Both the position numbers and the translations under genes were made by a program. Positions 24,307-32,794 of a stretch of 58,968 nt of DNA are shown here, piece after piece. This DNA is from Rossellomorea vietnamensis. Its GTDB lineage: Bacteria; Bacillota; Bacilli; Bacillales; Bacillaceae_B. Numbering within the stretch: position 1 is the first letter of the stretch; every line of letters begins with the position of its first letter. The notes under the pieces were generated by a model. That model had not been told where the DNA came from and ran no database searches. It was given only the letters and a program-made list of their open reading frames with translations. Where the stretch lies: NCBI RefSeq assembly GCF_008180415.1, contig NZ_VTEI01000008.1:1-58968 (forward strand), read 5' to 3'.

Positions 24307-25536
24307 ATGATACAACAACCAACAGGCAGAGAACGGATAGCCCTGGCTTTTCTACTGGGAATGCTGGGTGTGCTCGGCCCGCTGAATATCGATATGTACT
24401 TGCCGAGTTTTCCTGGCATAGCCAGTGACCTTGGGGCAACGGCTTCACAGGTTCAGCTTAGTTTGACAAGCTGTCTGATTGGACTTGCTGCCGGTCAGAT
24501 TGTGGTAGGACCGATCAGTGATGCAAAAGGGCGAAGGAGCCCCTTGCTGCTTTTTATCTTTTTATTTGCCCTGGCCTCGATACTCTGTGCCATCGCACCA
24601 AGTATCACAGTGCTTATTATTGCTCGATTTCTGCAGGGCTTCACTGCGTCAGCAGGAGTAGTGCTTTCGCGTGCAGTTGTACGGGATGTGTTCAGCGGAA
24701 GAGAGTTAACGAAATTCTTCGCTCTGTTGATGGTCATCAATGCGACAGCACCGATGATTGCCCCGATAACGGGCGGAGCTATACTGCTTCTTCCTTTTTC
24801 CACATGGAATACCATATTTTATTTTCTTGGGTTTCTTGGATTTGTGATTGTAGCAGTCATCGCCCTGAAGCTGAAGGAAACTCTTCCGCCCGAAAAGCGG
24901 ATTCCGAGTACTCTTGGAAGTACTGTCAGGACAATGGGCAGCTTGCTTGTGGACCGGTCCTTTATCGGATACGTGCTGACCATCGGATTGATTCATGGAG
25001 GAAGTTTTGCCTATGTTGCAGGAACGCCGTTTGTGTACCAGGGTATCTATGGAGTATCTCCCCAGGTATTCAGCATTCTCTTTGGGATTAACGGCCTGGC
25101 GATTATAACAGGCAGTTTCCTCATTGGCAGGCTGGGAGGCATCATTCCGGAAAGAAAATTGCTAAGAGCGGCTGTTATCATCGCTGTGAGCGCGACTGCT
25201 TTCCTTCTCGTCATGACAATTATTGAGGGCCCTCTGGCGGCGGTTGTCATCCCGATCTTCATTTATATGACATCGATGGGAATGGTTCTGACAAGCACCT
25301 TCACTCTGGCGATGGAACATCAGGGCCATCGCGCAGGTAGTGCTAGTGCCGTCTTAGGAATGCTTCCTCTTGTGGTGGGATCGATTGTATCCCCGCTTGT
25401 CGGCATTAATGAGTCGACTGCAGTTCCGATGGGAGCAATTCTATTTACTACCGCTTCGCTTGGTGCAGTCGCATTCTTCACCTTAACGGGGGAGAAGCGG
25501 ATGGCAGGCTTGCAATTTAGTACAAAAAGAAATTGA
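24307..25536 (+). CDS. MFS multidrug exporter, Bcr/CflA family
   Basis: A 409-residue MFS transporter with about 12 TM segments. The Bcr/CflA signature LGPLNIDMYLPSFP is at about 22-35, followed by the motif A-like loop GPISDAKGRRSPLL and a motif C-like PITGGAI stretch. The start is ATG 24307, with AAGGAAGGA about 10 bp upstream; an in-frame ATG at 24208 would add 33 residues with no site. Proton-driven efflux of drugs such as bicyclomycin is known for the family; substrate here is unknown. A terminator follows at 25549. Confidence 0.9.
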   Translation: MIQQPTGRERIALAFLLGMLGVLGPLNIDMYLPSFPGIASDLGATASQVQLSLTSCLIGLAAGQIVVGPISDAKGRRSPLLLFIFLFALASILCAIAPSITVLIIARFLQGFTASAGVVLSRAVVRDVFSGRELTKFFALLMVINATAPMIAPITGGAILLLPFSTWNTIFYFLGFLGFVIVAVIALKLKETLPPEKRIPSTLGSTVRTMGSLLVDRSFIGYVLTIGLIHGGSFAYVAGTPFVYQGIYGVSPQVFSILFGINGLAIITGSFLIGRLGGIIPERKLLRAAVIIAVSATAFLLVMTIIEGPLAAVVIPIFIYMTSMGMVLTSTFTLAMEHQGHRAGSASAVLGMLPLVVGSIVSPLVGINESTAVPMGAILFTTASLGAVAFFTLTGEKRMAGLQFSTKRN

Positions 25537-25548
25537 TCATTCGTTCAT

Positions 25549-25598
25549 TAGGAACCGGCTTCTTATCTTGTAAAGAGATAGGTGGCCGGCTTTTTTTA
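25549..25598 (+). terminator. Terminator after the Bcr-type exporter
   Basis: Stem AACCGGC/GCCGGC with an extended inner stem (CTTATCT/AGAGATA) and TTTTTTT. Confidence 0.92.
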
Positions 25599-25646
25599 CA
25601 GTTATCGAAAGGAAATATTTACAATTTATGAACTGTATGATATATT

Positions 25647-25660
25647 TGATTGATCAATCA
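25647..25660. promoter_or_regulatory. TetR operator candidate
   Basis: TGATTGATCAATCA is a perfect 14-bp palindrome continued by ATCA, 27 bp upstream of the TetR gene start and therefore well placed for autorepression. Matches operators of several TetR regulators. Confidence 0.7.
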
Positions 25661-25686
25661 ATCATTTTTTAAAAGGAGATTTAACT

Positions 25687-26292
25687 ATGCCCGAAACTCA
25701 ATCGATGAGTGAAAAGAAGAAATTGAAACGAAGCAGTATCTTAAAAGCAGCCGTCAAGCAATTCAGTGAAAATGGCTTTGCAGAAACAACCATCGCAGCC
25801 GTGGCCAAAGAGGCTGGAGTCAGCTTCGGGACGGTTTTTACATACTTTGAGACCAAACAAGCGCTGTATGAGGCAGCAATCTTGGAGCCGCTCGAAGAAA
25901 TCAAACCATATTTTTCAGAGGTAAATGATCAATTTAAGGGAAGCCCCTTGGAAAAAATCAAGGAAATGATTCAATGTCATATCAATCTATTTTCTGACCG
26001 AAGCGAATTCCTGCGCTTAATTCAACAGGTACTGGGAAGCCCGGAACGCTTTCCCGCGCTTTTTGAGGAATTGGCGTCGTTTGTCAATGACTTTGTAGGC
26101 AGTGTGATTCCTGTCATTGAAGAAGGGCAGAGAGAGGGCGTTTTTTATAAAGAGTCTCCTTCGCTGATTGCCGAATCGTATTTATCGATCCTCAATGGAA
26201 TGAGACTGACATTCACCGATGAGTCCACTCACTCTATATGGAATAGCCTGACTATCCAGGCGTTGCGTTTATTCGGCCCAGTGACGAAATGA
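25687..26292 (+). CDS. TetR/AcrR-family transcriptional regulator
   Basis: A 201-residue regulator. The N-terminal HTH covers about 14-62: SILKAAVKQFSENGFAETTIAAV (helices 1-2) and EAGVSFGTVFTYFETKQALY (recognition helix). The C-terminal domain is a ligand-binding helical bundle. ATG 25687 with AAAAGGAG upstream. It lies 15 bp ahead of an MFS exporter, so it probably represses that exporter and itself through the palindrome at 25647, with relief by a transported compound. Confidence 0.92.
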   Translation: MPETQSMSEKKKLKRSSILKAAVKQFSENGFAETTIAAVAKEAGVSFGTVFTYFETKQALYEAAILEPLEEIKPYFSEVNDQFKGSPLEKIKEMIQCHINLFSDRSEFLRLIQQVLGSPERFPALFEELASFVNDFVGSVIPVIEEGQREGVFYKESPSLIAESYLSILNGMRLTFTDESTHSIWNSLTIQALRLFGPVTK

Positions 26293-26307
26293 TGAGGAGG
26301 AAACGGA

Positions 26308-27588
26308 GTGAGACTGAAAGATATTCATCCCAATATTAGACTGCGTTTGATTATGCAATTTTTAGGAGGACTCGTCTCCATGGCGGTGATTCCCTTTCTG
26401 GCGATTTATTTTGCTGAAAGGATTGGTGCCGCGGTAACAGGTATCCTCCTTGTTTTGATCGTCATCTGCGGAGTTGCCGGCGGTTTTATCGGAGGCCATA
26501 TCTCTGATAAGATCGGACGCAGGAAAATCATGATTTATGCCGAAATTGGCATTTTACTATCCTATCTATTGATTTCGCTGTGCAACTCTCCTTGGTTTGA
26601 TCTTCCTTATGTTTCAGCTGGATTGTTCATCATCAACATGTTTTGCGGAGGGATGTTTCAGCCTGCTGCACAGGCGATGATGATAGATGTCACCGACACA
26701 GGCTCCAGAAAGTTTGTGTTCACGATCAGTTATTGGCTGGGCAACTTGGCCTCCGCGATTGGAGGGATAATCGGAGCGTTCCTTTTTAAAGACTATTTAT
26801 TCCAGCTATTCATAGGAGTATCGGCGATTTCCCTGCTTTCAGTCCTTGTCACAGTTTTCCTCATCTCAGAGACCTACACACCTGCCTCTTCATCAGAACC
26901 TGCCAAAAATACTGCCCCTGCATCAATGTTTCGGGATTATGCCGCTGTGATGAAAGATAAACTGTTCATGTTTTATATTATTGGAGCGGTACTGATTCTG
27001 TCTTTAGAGGAATCCCTCACGAACTACGTGGGAATCCGGCTGGAAAGGGATATTCCTGAACAATCGGTTTCCCTGCTGAACTTTGATTTTATAATTGATG
27101 GAACAAAAATGCTTGGTTTTCTGCGGACGGAAAGTACTTTACTAGTCGTCCTCCTGTCGGCTGTCGTATTAGTTTTGACGAAGAAATGGAAAGACCGCTG
27201 GACACTTGTAACTGGTATGTTTATTTTTTGCGTTTGCTACAGCACCTTTGCTTTCACCAATAACATAATGTTCTTGTTCATAGCGATGTTTATCGGCACC
27301 ATCGGGGAACTGATGTATGTTCCCATAAAGCAGGCCATGATAGGGGATCTTGCTCCTTCTCATGCAAGAAGCACCTACATGGCGTGCTACAGCATGACTT
27401 TTTACGGAGCCACCATTGTCGCCTCGCTTTTAATCATAGCAGGGGAATGGATTCCGCCCGTATCCATGGGAATCCTGCTGCTTTCACTGGGGCTCTCCGG
27501 CACTGCCCTCTATGCTGTTATCATGAAAAAACTTCATATAAAAGAAGCCGAGAGTGAGCCTGACACAAAAGAAGCGGTATCATCTTAA
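26308..27588 (+). CDS. MFS transporter
   Basis: A 426-residue MFS protein with about 12 hydrophobic segments. Motif A reads GGHISDKIGRRKIM (about 65-78) and QAMIGDLAPSHARST is in the second half, as in MdtH/YqgE-like drug exporters. Start GTG 26308 with GAGGAGG 8 bp upstream; the stop of the TetR gene is 15 bp before, so the two form an operon. Likely an efflux pump controlled by the TetR regulator; substrate unknown. Confidence 0.9.
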   Translation: MRLKDIHPNIRLRLIMQFLGGLVSMAVIPFLAIYFAERIGAAVTGILLVLIVICGVAGGFIGGHISDKIGRRKIMIYAEIGILLSYLLISLCNSPWFDLPYVSAGLFIINMFCGGMFQPAAQAMMIDVTDTGSRKFVFTISYWLGNLASAIGGIIGAFLFKDYLFQLFIGVSAISLLSVLVTVFLISETYTPASSSEPAKNTAPASMFRDYAAVMKDKLFMFYIIGAVLILSLEESLTNYVGIRLERDIPEQSVSLLNFDFIIDGTKMLGFLRTESTLLVVLLSAVVLVLTKKWKDRWTLVTGMFIFCVCYSTFAFTNNIMFLFIAMFIGTIGELMYVPIKQAMIGDLAPSHARSTYMACYSMTFYGATIVASLLIIAGEWIPPVSMGILLLSLGLSGTALYAVIMKKLHIKEAESEPDTKEAVSS

Positions 27589-27606
27589 TAGGAAGGAGTG
27601 TTGCTT

Positions 27607-28023
27607 ATGAAAAGAGAAGATGTTGTGTATGCACTGGTTTTTGATGAGCTCGAAAAAAGGGTGCTCATGGTCAAGAATGCCGGGTCAGTATGGACGCTTC
27701 CAGGAGGTGCTGTTGAAACAGGGGAAACCCTTGAAGAGGCAGTGATCCGCGAGGTAAAGGAAGAAACCAATCTAACAGTGGAAGTGGAAGAACTTCTTGC
27801 TGTGAATGAAGCATTTTTCTTGAAGAAAGAGGTTCATCCCCTGTTTTTTACTTTTAAAACAAGAGTGTTGGAAGGTGAGATTTCTATTTTGGATCAAGAA
27901 GAAATAGAGGCCATTTCATGGGTCGATATTAAAACGGCAGATGAGAGGATGCCTTATCATCGCGGTGGAGTGCTAGGCCTTTTGAATGGGGAGCTGAGTT
28001 ATACCTATCAGGGGAAGAGTTAG
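27607..28023 (+). CDS. Nudix hydrolase
   Basis: 138 residues. The Nudix box [20 protein letters not shown] (about 36-55) continues ETNLTV: the REVKEE metal-binding core is intact, and the final Gly position is Asn, a tolerated change. ATG 27607 has GGAAGGAG 8 bp upstream; an in-frame GTG at 27598 lies in that site and is rejected. It hydrolyses a nucleoside diphosphate linked to another group; the substrate cannot be told. It follows the MFS gene by 18 bp and may be part of the same transcript. Confidence 0.9.
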   Translation: MKREDVVYALVFDELEKRVLMVKNAGSVWTLPGGAVETGETLEEAVIREVKEETNLTVEVEELLAVNEAFFLKKEVHPLFFTFKTRVLEGEISILDQEEIEAISWVDIKTADERMPYHRGGVLGLLNGELSYTYQGKS

Positions 28024-28107
28024 TTCTAACAGAAGGGCCGGTGCTAATGAGTCGTAAATGACTTAGGACTTTGAATTCAAAATGGCCTTAAAAGGTCAGG
28101 ATGGATT

Positions 28108-28180
28108 AAAGCGAAAGTGGTGCGGCCTCCTTAGTACCTTGGTCCAAAGGAGGCCGCACACCTGGAGCAGAATTTACAGT
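28108..28180. repeat. Strong hairpin element, possibly R1-related
   Basis: GTGCGGCCTCCTT (28117) and AAGGAGGCCGCAC pair perfectly over 13 bp with a 14-nt loop. It is followed by ACCTGGAGCAGAATTTAC, similar to the right end of the R1 element (CACCTGGAGCGGAAAT). There is no T-run, so it is not a normal terminator. It might be an R1-like element with a different core. Confidence 0.5.
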
Positions 28181-28189
28181 ACGGTCTGT

Positions 28190-28462
28190 TTATTGCCTGT
28201 CCACTTCCAAATCTTCCGTTCCTGCCACTGCCACTTGGTACGCATCCAGGATGGAATCAACATCTTCCTCATTTTTGATGCTGACGAGATATTGATCGTC
28301 TCCTTCTTCCTCCACCTTCATAACAATTGTGTGATTGGAATGATCAGATTTCAACATTGCGTATGAGCGGCCTTTCATTTCAAATAAAGCTTCTACTGTA
28401 TAGTCTTCACGCTGTCCGTTTTCATCTTCAACCGTCACCATATCTCTATACACATCGTGCAT
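28190..28462 (-). CDS. DUF1292 family protein
   Basis: A 90-residue small acidic protein of the DUF1292 type (YrzB-like): VTVEDENGQREDYTVEALFE, YAMLKSD, EEEGDDQYLVSIKNEEDVDS. Single-domain, cytosolic, no membrane segment. ATG 28462; upstream GGGGGATG. Function is not known in any organism to my knowledge. It lies between the Nudix gene and the symporter. Confidence 0.85.
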   Translation of the reverse strand: MHDVYRDMVTVEDENGQREDYTVEALFEMKGRSYAMLKSDHSNHTIVMKVEEEGDDQYLVSIKNEEDVDSILDAYQVAVAGTEDLEVDRQ

Positions 28463-28549
28463 AAAACATCCCCCATTTTAAAAAGTAGTCGTGACTATCA
28501 TTTCCTTGCACTACATGGTTCATGTTGAGATATTCTTCCATAGAGGTTA

Positions 28550-29941
28550 TTATTTTCTACCAAAGTGAAGCAGTCCGATCAGAAGCCATACGACAAATAA
28601 GACGGATGTAAGAATGAGCATCGGTACTGCTCCAAACTGCACGATTAAAGGCAGGGAAGCAGCCGTAAATAATCCGCCGCCCATCACTGGCTCGAATAGT
28701 AACTGTTTGTAGCCAAAGCTGTCAAAGGCTGGTGTTTTTCGTTCAGGGTCAACAATCTGCAGAAGAAGCAGCCCTGTTGGAGTCATCCCCATTGATTGTC
28801 CAAAATCAACAATTCCACGTTCAAACCAATGATCAGGCATCATTCTTGGTGCTAAAAACAGTAAAGCCAGGACATTCCAGAGAATCCCTGCCGCAGCAAG
28901 AATCAGGAACGGCAGAAGGTTATTGCCAATGACTGTTAGGGAAAGGGACGCCACGGATGCCGTGATGAGCAAATCCAGGGACAGTCCCTGAATGCGTTTT
29001 ACGAGATCTCTATTTATGATGTTGTATTTAAAAAGTCTCCTGGATAAAAGCTGCACCACGACACCGCCTGCCATAGCCAGCGGAAAGAGGGGGACATATT
29101 CAAAGATATACACATCGAACATAGCGCCCCAAGTTAGTTTTTCGAGTTCAACAAAGGCCCATTGCACTAGCAATCCGATACCGATTGCTGCACCAATATG
29201 AGCAACATGAATGGTGAGTGATTCGATCGATTGCTGCCGGGTGGTCAAGTTTCCAGCGGATACCCCCTCCTCTGTAAAGATGCCTTTCTTTTCCGATTGA
29301 GAAAGCTCGGAAGGTTTCTCAGCCTGCTTCGTCTTATTCTTTCGGATTCCCCAGTTGACTATGATCATCCCGGCAATGACTGCCGACAGAATTCCAATTG
29401 TCGCCAATCCCAAGGCAAGGTCCGCACCATCTTCAAAATTCAAGGATTCAAAAGTGCTGGATAATCCGGCTGCAGTTCCCGGTCCTCCCTGAAAGCTGAT
29501 TTCTATCAGTGCTCCAGCTGCGGGAGGCAGATCGAAGAAGGTTGATAAAACAAACAACGCCAGCAATAGCCCAATGACATATTGCCCCCAACCGACTGTC
29601 AGTCCGTACGATAACTGAGGGCCGGCCTGCTTCCATATTGACTTTGGACCTGGGAGGGATTTGCCCAGGAATAAGGCAGCAAAAATAATCGTAATCAAGA
29701 TTTCCGGCATGAGTCCGAATGTTTCCATGATTCCTTCTGTAAAAAGACCGGAATCAAAAGTTTCACCAGGAACTATTTTACCAAGCACCTGAGGGCCTGC
29801 TGCCAAACCGAGAAGCCCGGCGATGATGGAAGTGGGTATAAAGTATCTTTGAAATAAAGGAGTTACAATTCTTACCCACTTGCTTATGAGTAAAAGCGCA
29901 CTGAGAGCGACTAGAGTGAGGATGAATGAAGGTGTATCCAA
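28550..29941 (-). CDS. GltS-type sodium/glutamate symporter
   Basis: About 463 residues with some ten TM segments. RYFIPTSIIAGLLGLAAGP near the N-terminus, ISFQGGPGTAAGLSSTF (GltS-like Gly-rich hairpin) and GLLLLQIVDPERKTPAFDSF fit the GltS family, with a polar cytoplasmic loop near residues 200-240. The start is probably TTG 29941, because AAGGAGG lies 9 bp before it; an ATG at 29971 places that Shine-Dalgarno sequence inside the gene. It imports glutamate (or a related anion) with sodium, though the family is broad. It stands alone on the minus strand. Confidence 0.82.
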   Translation of the reverse strand: MDTPSFILTLVALSALLLISKWVRIVTPLFQRYFIPTSIIAGLLGLAAGPQVLGKIVPGETFDSGLFTEGIMETFGLMPEILITIIFAALFLGKSLPGPKSIWKQAGPQLSYGLTVGWGQYVIGLLLALFVLSTFFDLPPAAGALIEISFQGGPGTAAGLSSTFESLNFEDGADLALGLATIGILSAVIAGMIIVNWGIRKNKTKQAEKPSELSQSEKKGIFTEEGVSAGNLTTRQQSIESLTIHVAHIGAAIGIGLLVQWAFVELEKLTWGAMFDVYIFEYVPLFPLAMAGGVVVQLLSRRLFKYNIINRDLVKRIQGLSLDLLITASVASLSLTVIGNNLLPFLILAAAGILWNVLALLFLAPRMMPDHWFERGIVDFGQSMGMTPTGLLLLQIVDPERKTPAFDSFGYKQLLFEPVMGGGLFTAASLPLIVQFGAVPMLILTSVLFVVWLLIGLLHFGRK

Positions 29942-30129
29942 TAATGTATGCCTCCTTAAGATTATGTCCATGTAAGTATGTAAGCCTTGATTGGCTGAAA
30001 GTCATCTATGTACACTCAGAAAAGCCAATCCTTTTATACTTCATTCCACCTGAGTCAAATTCAAAAGAATAAAAAATTTCCTTCTTACCTGGACATACTA
30101 AAAGAAATCGACCAAAGGAGCTGATACAA

Positions 30130-30414
30130 GTGAAAGTGGATGATAAGGAAAGAAATCAGCTCAGCCAGGCCATCGACCAATTGTCTGAGGGATTGGACGC
30201 CTTTATCGAGCTGTATAATGAATCGGTGGAAGACAAGCCCCTGCTGCAACTGACAGAAGACAATGAAGGATTATTGAGTAAAGCCATCATCAAGTTCGGC
30301 GGCGAAGAAGTGAATGGGAAAGTAAACAAAGTGATCGCTGAACTGCTTGAGTGGCTGCCTCTTGATGACGTAGAGACAGAAGAGGAAGAGACTGGGGATG
30401 CTGGCGAGGAATAG
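30130..30414 (+). CDS. mstX: Mistic-like membrane-integrating protein
   Basis: 94 residues. Strongly resembles B. subtilis Mistic: KERNQLSQAIDQLSEGLDAF matches KEQLSTAIDRMNEGLDAF, and IELYNESVEDKPLLQL matches IQLYNESEIDEPLIQL. It lacks the first helix of the 110-residue form, as in the short Mistics of other bacilli, and ends in an acidic tail. Mistic is an unusual acidic, hydrophilic protein that inserts in membranes without Sec and helps K+ channel YugO expression. No channel gene is next to it here (GltS-type symporter upstream and divergent, GDPD downstream). Start GTG 30130 with AAAGGAG about 11 bp upstream. Confidence 0.8.
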   Translation: MKVDDKERNQLSQAIDQLSEGLDAFIELYNESVEDKPLLQLTEDNEGLLSKAIIKFGGEEVNGKVNKVIAELLEWLPLDDVETEEEETGDAGEE

Positions 30415-30595
30415 ATTGCTGGAAAAAAACCTCTCATCGCCTCTGCCAAATGGTGTAGTCTTAAGGCGCAGATCACTGAGCACCAGGCTAAAGCCTCCTG
30501 ATTTAAATTGAGGGGGAATTTGCATAAAGAGTGAACATTAACTCTTACAGCACATGCTCACAAAGATGCTGAAGGAGTGGTACAAGAAAACTGAG

Positions 30596-31513
30596 TCATC
30601 TTTTTAGAACAAGCATAACGATAAAGGTAATAGCACTAATGAGAAAGGAAATCCTCTGGTGTACTTCGTTGGAATAGTGGTATTCCTTGACTGGATAGTT
30701 GGTGATGATGCCATTTACATTGAGATTGCGCAGTGTCCGAGCGGTCCCTGGATCTGAAACCGTCCAAGAAAAGACATTCAGGTTTCGTTCCTTTGCCTGC
30801 CGCATAAATCCTGCATCAACCAACGTAGATTGAGGGATTATGAAAGAAGCAAAGCCATCAACCGCCAGCATGTCTTCTTCGGAAGAGTACTCTGATGCCG
30901 ATACAATCAGGCCGGTCGGTACAGCGGGGAGCAATTGATGAAATTCCTGAATGGATTGCTTATCAAAAGACTGTACGATTATGTTAGGAGGGGGGGCACT
31001 TGAGGATATCCGGCTTGATAAGGTTTTCGCCAACTCTTCTTCCATATCAGGATAAATGGAAGGATGTTTAAGTTCAATCAGAATACCAGTCCTGCCGCTG
31101 TACCGGTCAAGTATGCTTTCAAGCGAGGGGACTCTTTCTCCCTTGAACCATGGGCCGAACCAGCTGCCCGCATCCAGCGAGGCTAATTCAGAAAAGGTAA
31201 GATTTTTCACTCTCCCGGTTCCGTTCGTTGTCCGATCCACAGTCACATCATGCATGGCAACCAGTTTGCCATCCTTCGTCATTTGAATATCCACTTCTAT
31301 ATAATCTGCTCCAAGACTGACCGCGGCATCAAAGGCAGAAAGAGTATTTTCAGGCGCTAAAGCCGAAGCACCTCTGTGGGCAACAATCAATGTCCTTCCG
31401 GTTTTCTCAGCGGCTGAAAACTGGGCCATTCCGTTAAGAAAACAGAACAAAGAGAAACTGAGAAACAATGAGAGCAATATTTTGATAACGCTTCCTCCTT
31501 CCCTTATTTTCAA
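30596..31513 (-). CDS. Secreted glycerophosphodiester phosphodiesterase
   Basis: About 290-305 residues. A hydrophobic N-terminus (ILLSLFLSFSLFCFLNGMAQ) precedes the GDPD domain: VAHRGASALAPENT (catalytic His in HRG), YIEVDIQMTKDGKLVAMHD (Glu/Asp metal ligands and second His), and the C-terminal WTVSDPGTARTL. It hydrolyses glycerophosphodiesters outside the cell, releasing glycerol-3-phosphate, and a C-terminal hydrophobic segment (ISFLISAITFIVMLVL) probably anchors it. The start is uncertain: the best site (GAAGGAGG) is followed by no ATG/GTG/TTG at normal distance. Open frame reaches TTG 31513; TTG 31477 and an ATC at 31486 are alternatives. Confidence 0.85.
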   Translation of the reverse strand: MKIREGGSVIKILLSLFLSFSLFCFLNGMAQFSAAEKTGRTLIVAHRGASALAPENTLSAFDAAVSLGADYIEVDIQMTKDGKLVAMHDVTVDRTTNGTGRVKNLTFSELASLDAGSWFGPWFKGERVPSLESILDRYSGRTGILIELKHPSIYPDMEEELAKTLSSRISSSAPPPNIIVQSFDKQSIQEFHQLLPAVPTGLIVSASEYSSEEDMLAVDGFASFIIPQSTLVDAGFMRQAKERNLNVFSWTVSDPGTARTLRNLNVNGIITNYPVKEYHYSNEVHQRISFLISAITFIVMLVLKR

Positions 31514-31651
31514 ACCCTATATAACTAAAATATGCAAAATTGGGACGGATGGTCAGGGGGTGATACCCATTTTTTCTTGCAATTTCAATGTGTGACACCT
31601 ATTTTTGAGCGGGGTTCAAAAAGCGGGATATGAGCCCGGCTCAATCCAATC

Positions 31652-31775
31652 ATGATAAAAGGCTCTTTTCTAGAGGATTGCTGCTTTTGGATGCTATTTT
31701 ATCCACCACCATCTTTTACTTAGAAGGATTGGAGCGGAAATCCTATACTCTTAAAACAATACAATCTTTGCAAAA
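31652..31775. repeat. Dispersed 'GGAGCGGAAAT' element, short form (R1), copy 2
   Basis: GGCTCTTTTCTAGAGG, GATTGCTGCTTTTGGATGCT, TTGGAGCGGAAAT and ACAATCTTTGC match 17396-17520 in order and orientation. It lies in the open frame upstream of the amidase gene and explains that frame's spurious N-terminal extension (31630). The other part of 31514-31860 has no gene. Confidence 0.6.
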
Positions 31776-31860
31776 GCATCTTTTTAAAAAGCTTTCCCCC
31801 ATTATTAGTTTTGCCTGCCTTCCTTCTGTCATAGAAATATCTAGAGAGGGAGGCGGGGAA

Positions 31861-32727
31861 ATGAGAAAGCAACTGAAGACAGTGCTGGAGCAGAGAATCT
31901 TAAAGTTTTTTGACGGCGACGGTTCTGAAAAGATTCAGAGAAAGAATGAGTTATTAAGAGACAGGCAAGGCGAGATTGTGAAGGTTGAAGGAATAGGGAA
32001 AGTTGAAACGATTGCTGAAGTTGAAAATGGAAGCCGTGTGGACTATACGGTTCACCTGAAATATCTGATCAAACAAAAAGGGTTCCTTCATATTGAAGAG
32101 GAAATAGAGGCGAGAGAGGCTTTTTTTTATGGAGAAGAGCTGGTGAGTGACGATGAGCTTCCGGTTAATTACAGCCAGCAGGTGACACCCGCTATTAATC
32201 TGCGCGAACTGGAAGACGAGGAGAGTGAACGGTTGTCGTATAACTACGACCGGTTGAAGGCCGTTCAATATGCAGAGAAGTGGTGGAACAGCTATAATCC
32301 TGCTTATAAAAAATTTGAAGTCGACTGTACCAATTTTATCTCGCAGTGCCTTCATGCCGGCAACGCACCCATGAGGGGATACCCGAGCCGCGGCAAAGGC
32401 TGGTGGATGAGAAATAACAATTGGAGTTTCAGCTGGTCAGTAGCCCATGCCCTTCGAATGTATCTGCCATCTTCCAATGCAGGATTGAAAGCCAGGGAAG
32501 TGAGCAGTCCGGATGAGCTGAAGCTTGGGGATGTTATCTGCTATGACTTCGAGGGAGACGGCAGGTACAATCACAACACCATCGTGACGTCCAAAGATGC
32601 CTTTGGGCTGCCGCTTGTCAACGCCCATACCACGAATAGCAGGCTCAGGTACTGGAACTATGAGGACTCGACTGCCTACACGCCCAACATCAAATACAAA
32701 TTCTTCACAATTGAGGATAATGCCTAG
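31861..32727 (+). CDS. Amidase-domain (Amidase_6) protein
   Basis: 288 residues. The C-terminal amidase domain (about 145-288) starts near YNYDRLKAVQYAEKWWNSYN and has the catalytic Cys in VDCTNFISQCLHAG; GKGWWMRNNNWSFSWSVAHA and YNHNTIVT (candidate His) follow, then VNAHTTNSRLRYW. The N-terminal ~140 residues are a separate charged domain. No signal peptide is obvious. Start ATG 31861 with GGAGGCGGG upstream; the frame extends 77 codons further, but that is repeat sequence. Such proteins are thought to cleave amide bonds in wall-related peptides; the substrate is unknown. Confidence 0.85.
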   Translation: MRKQLKTVLEQRILKFFDGDGSEKIQRKNELLRDRQGEIVKVEGIGKVETIAEVENGSRVDYTVHLKYLIKQKGFLHIEEEIEAREAFFYGEELVSDDELPVNYSQQVTPAINLRELEDEESERLSYNYDRLKAVQYAEKWWNSYNPAYKKFEVDCTNFISQCLHAGNAPMRGYPSRGKGWWMRNNNWSFSWSVAHALRMYLPSSNAGLKAREVSSPDELKLGDVICYDFEGDGRYNHNTIVTSKDAFGLPLVNAHTTNSRLRYWNYEDSTAYTPNIKYKFFTIEDNA

Positions 32728-32794
32728 AGTGTTGTTCTCAGAAAAAAAACAGTGGTATAATGTCACATAGAGTTTATTAACGAGGTGACGAATA

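Noticed and set aside
31630..31860. N-terminal extension of the amidase gene
   Set aside because: It covers an R1 repeat copy, and ATG 31861 has a strong site.
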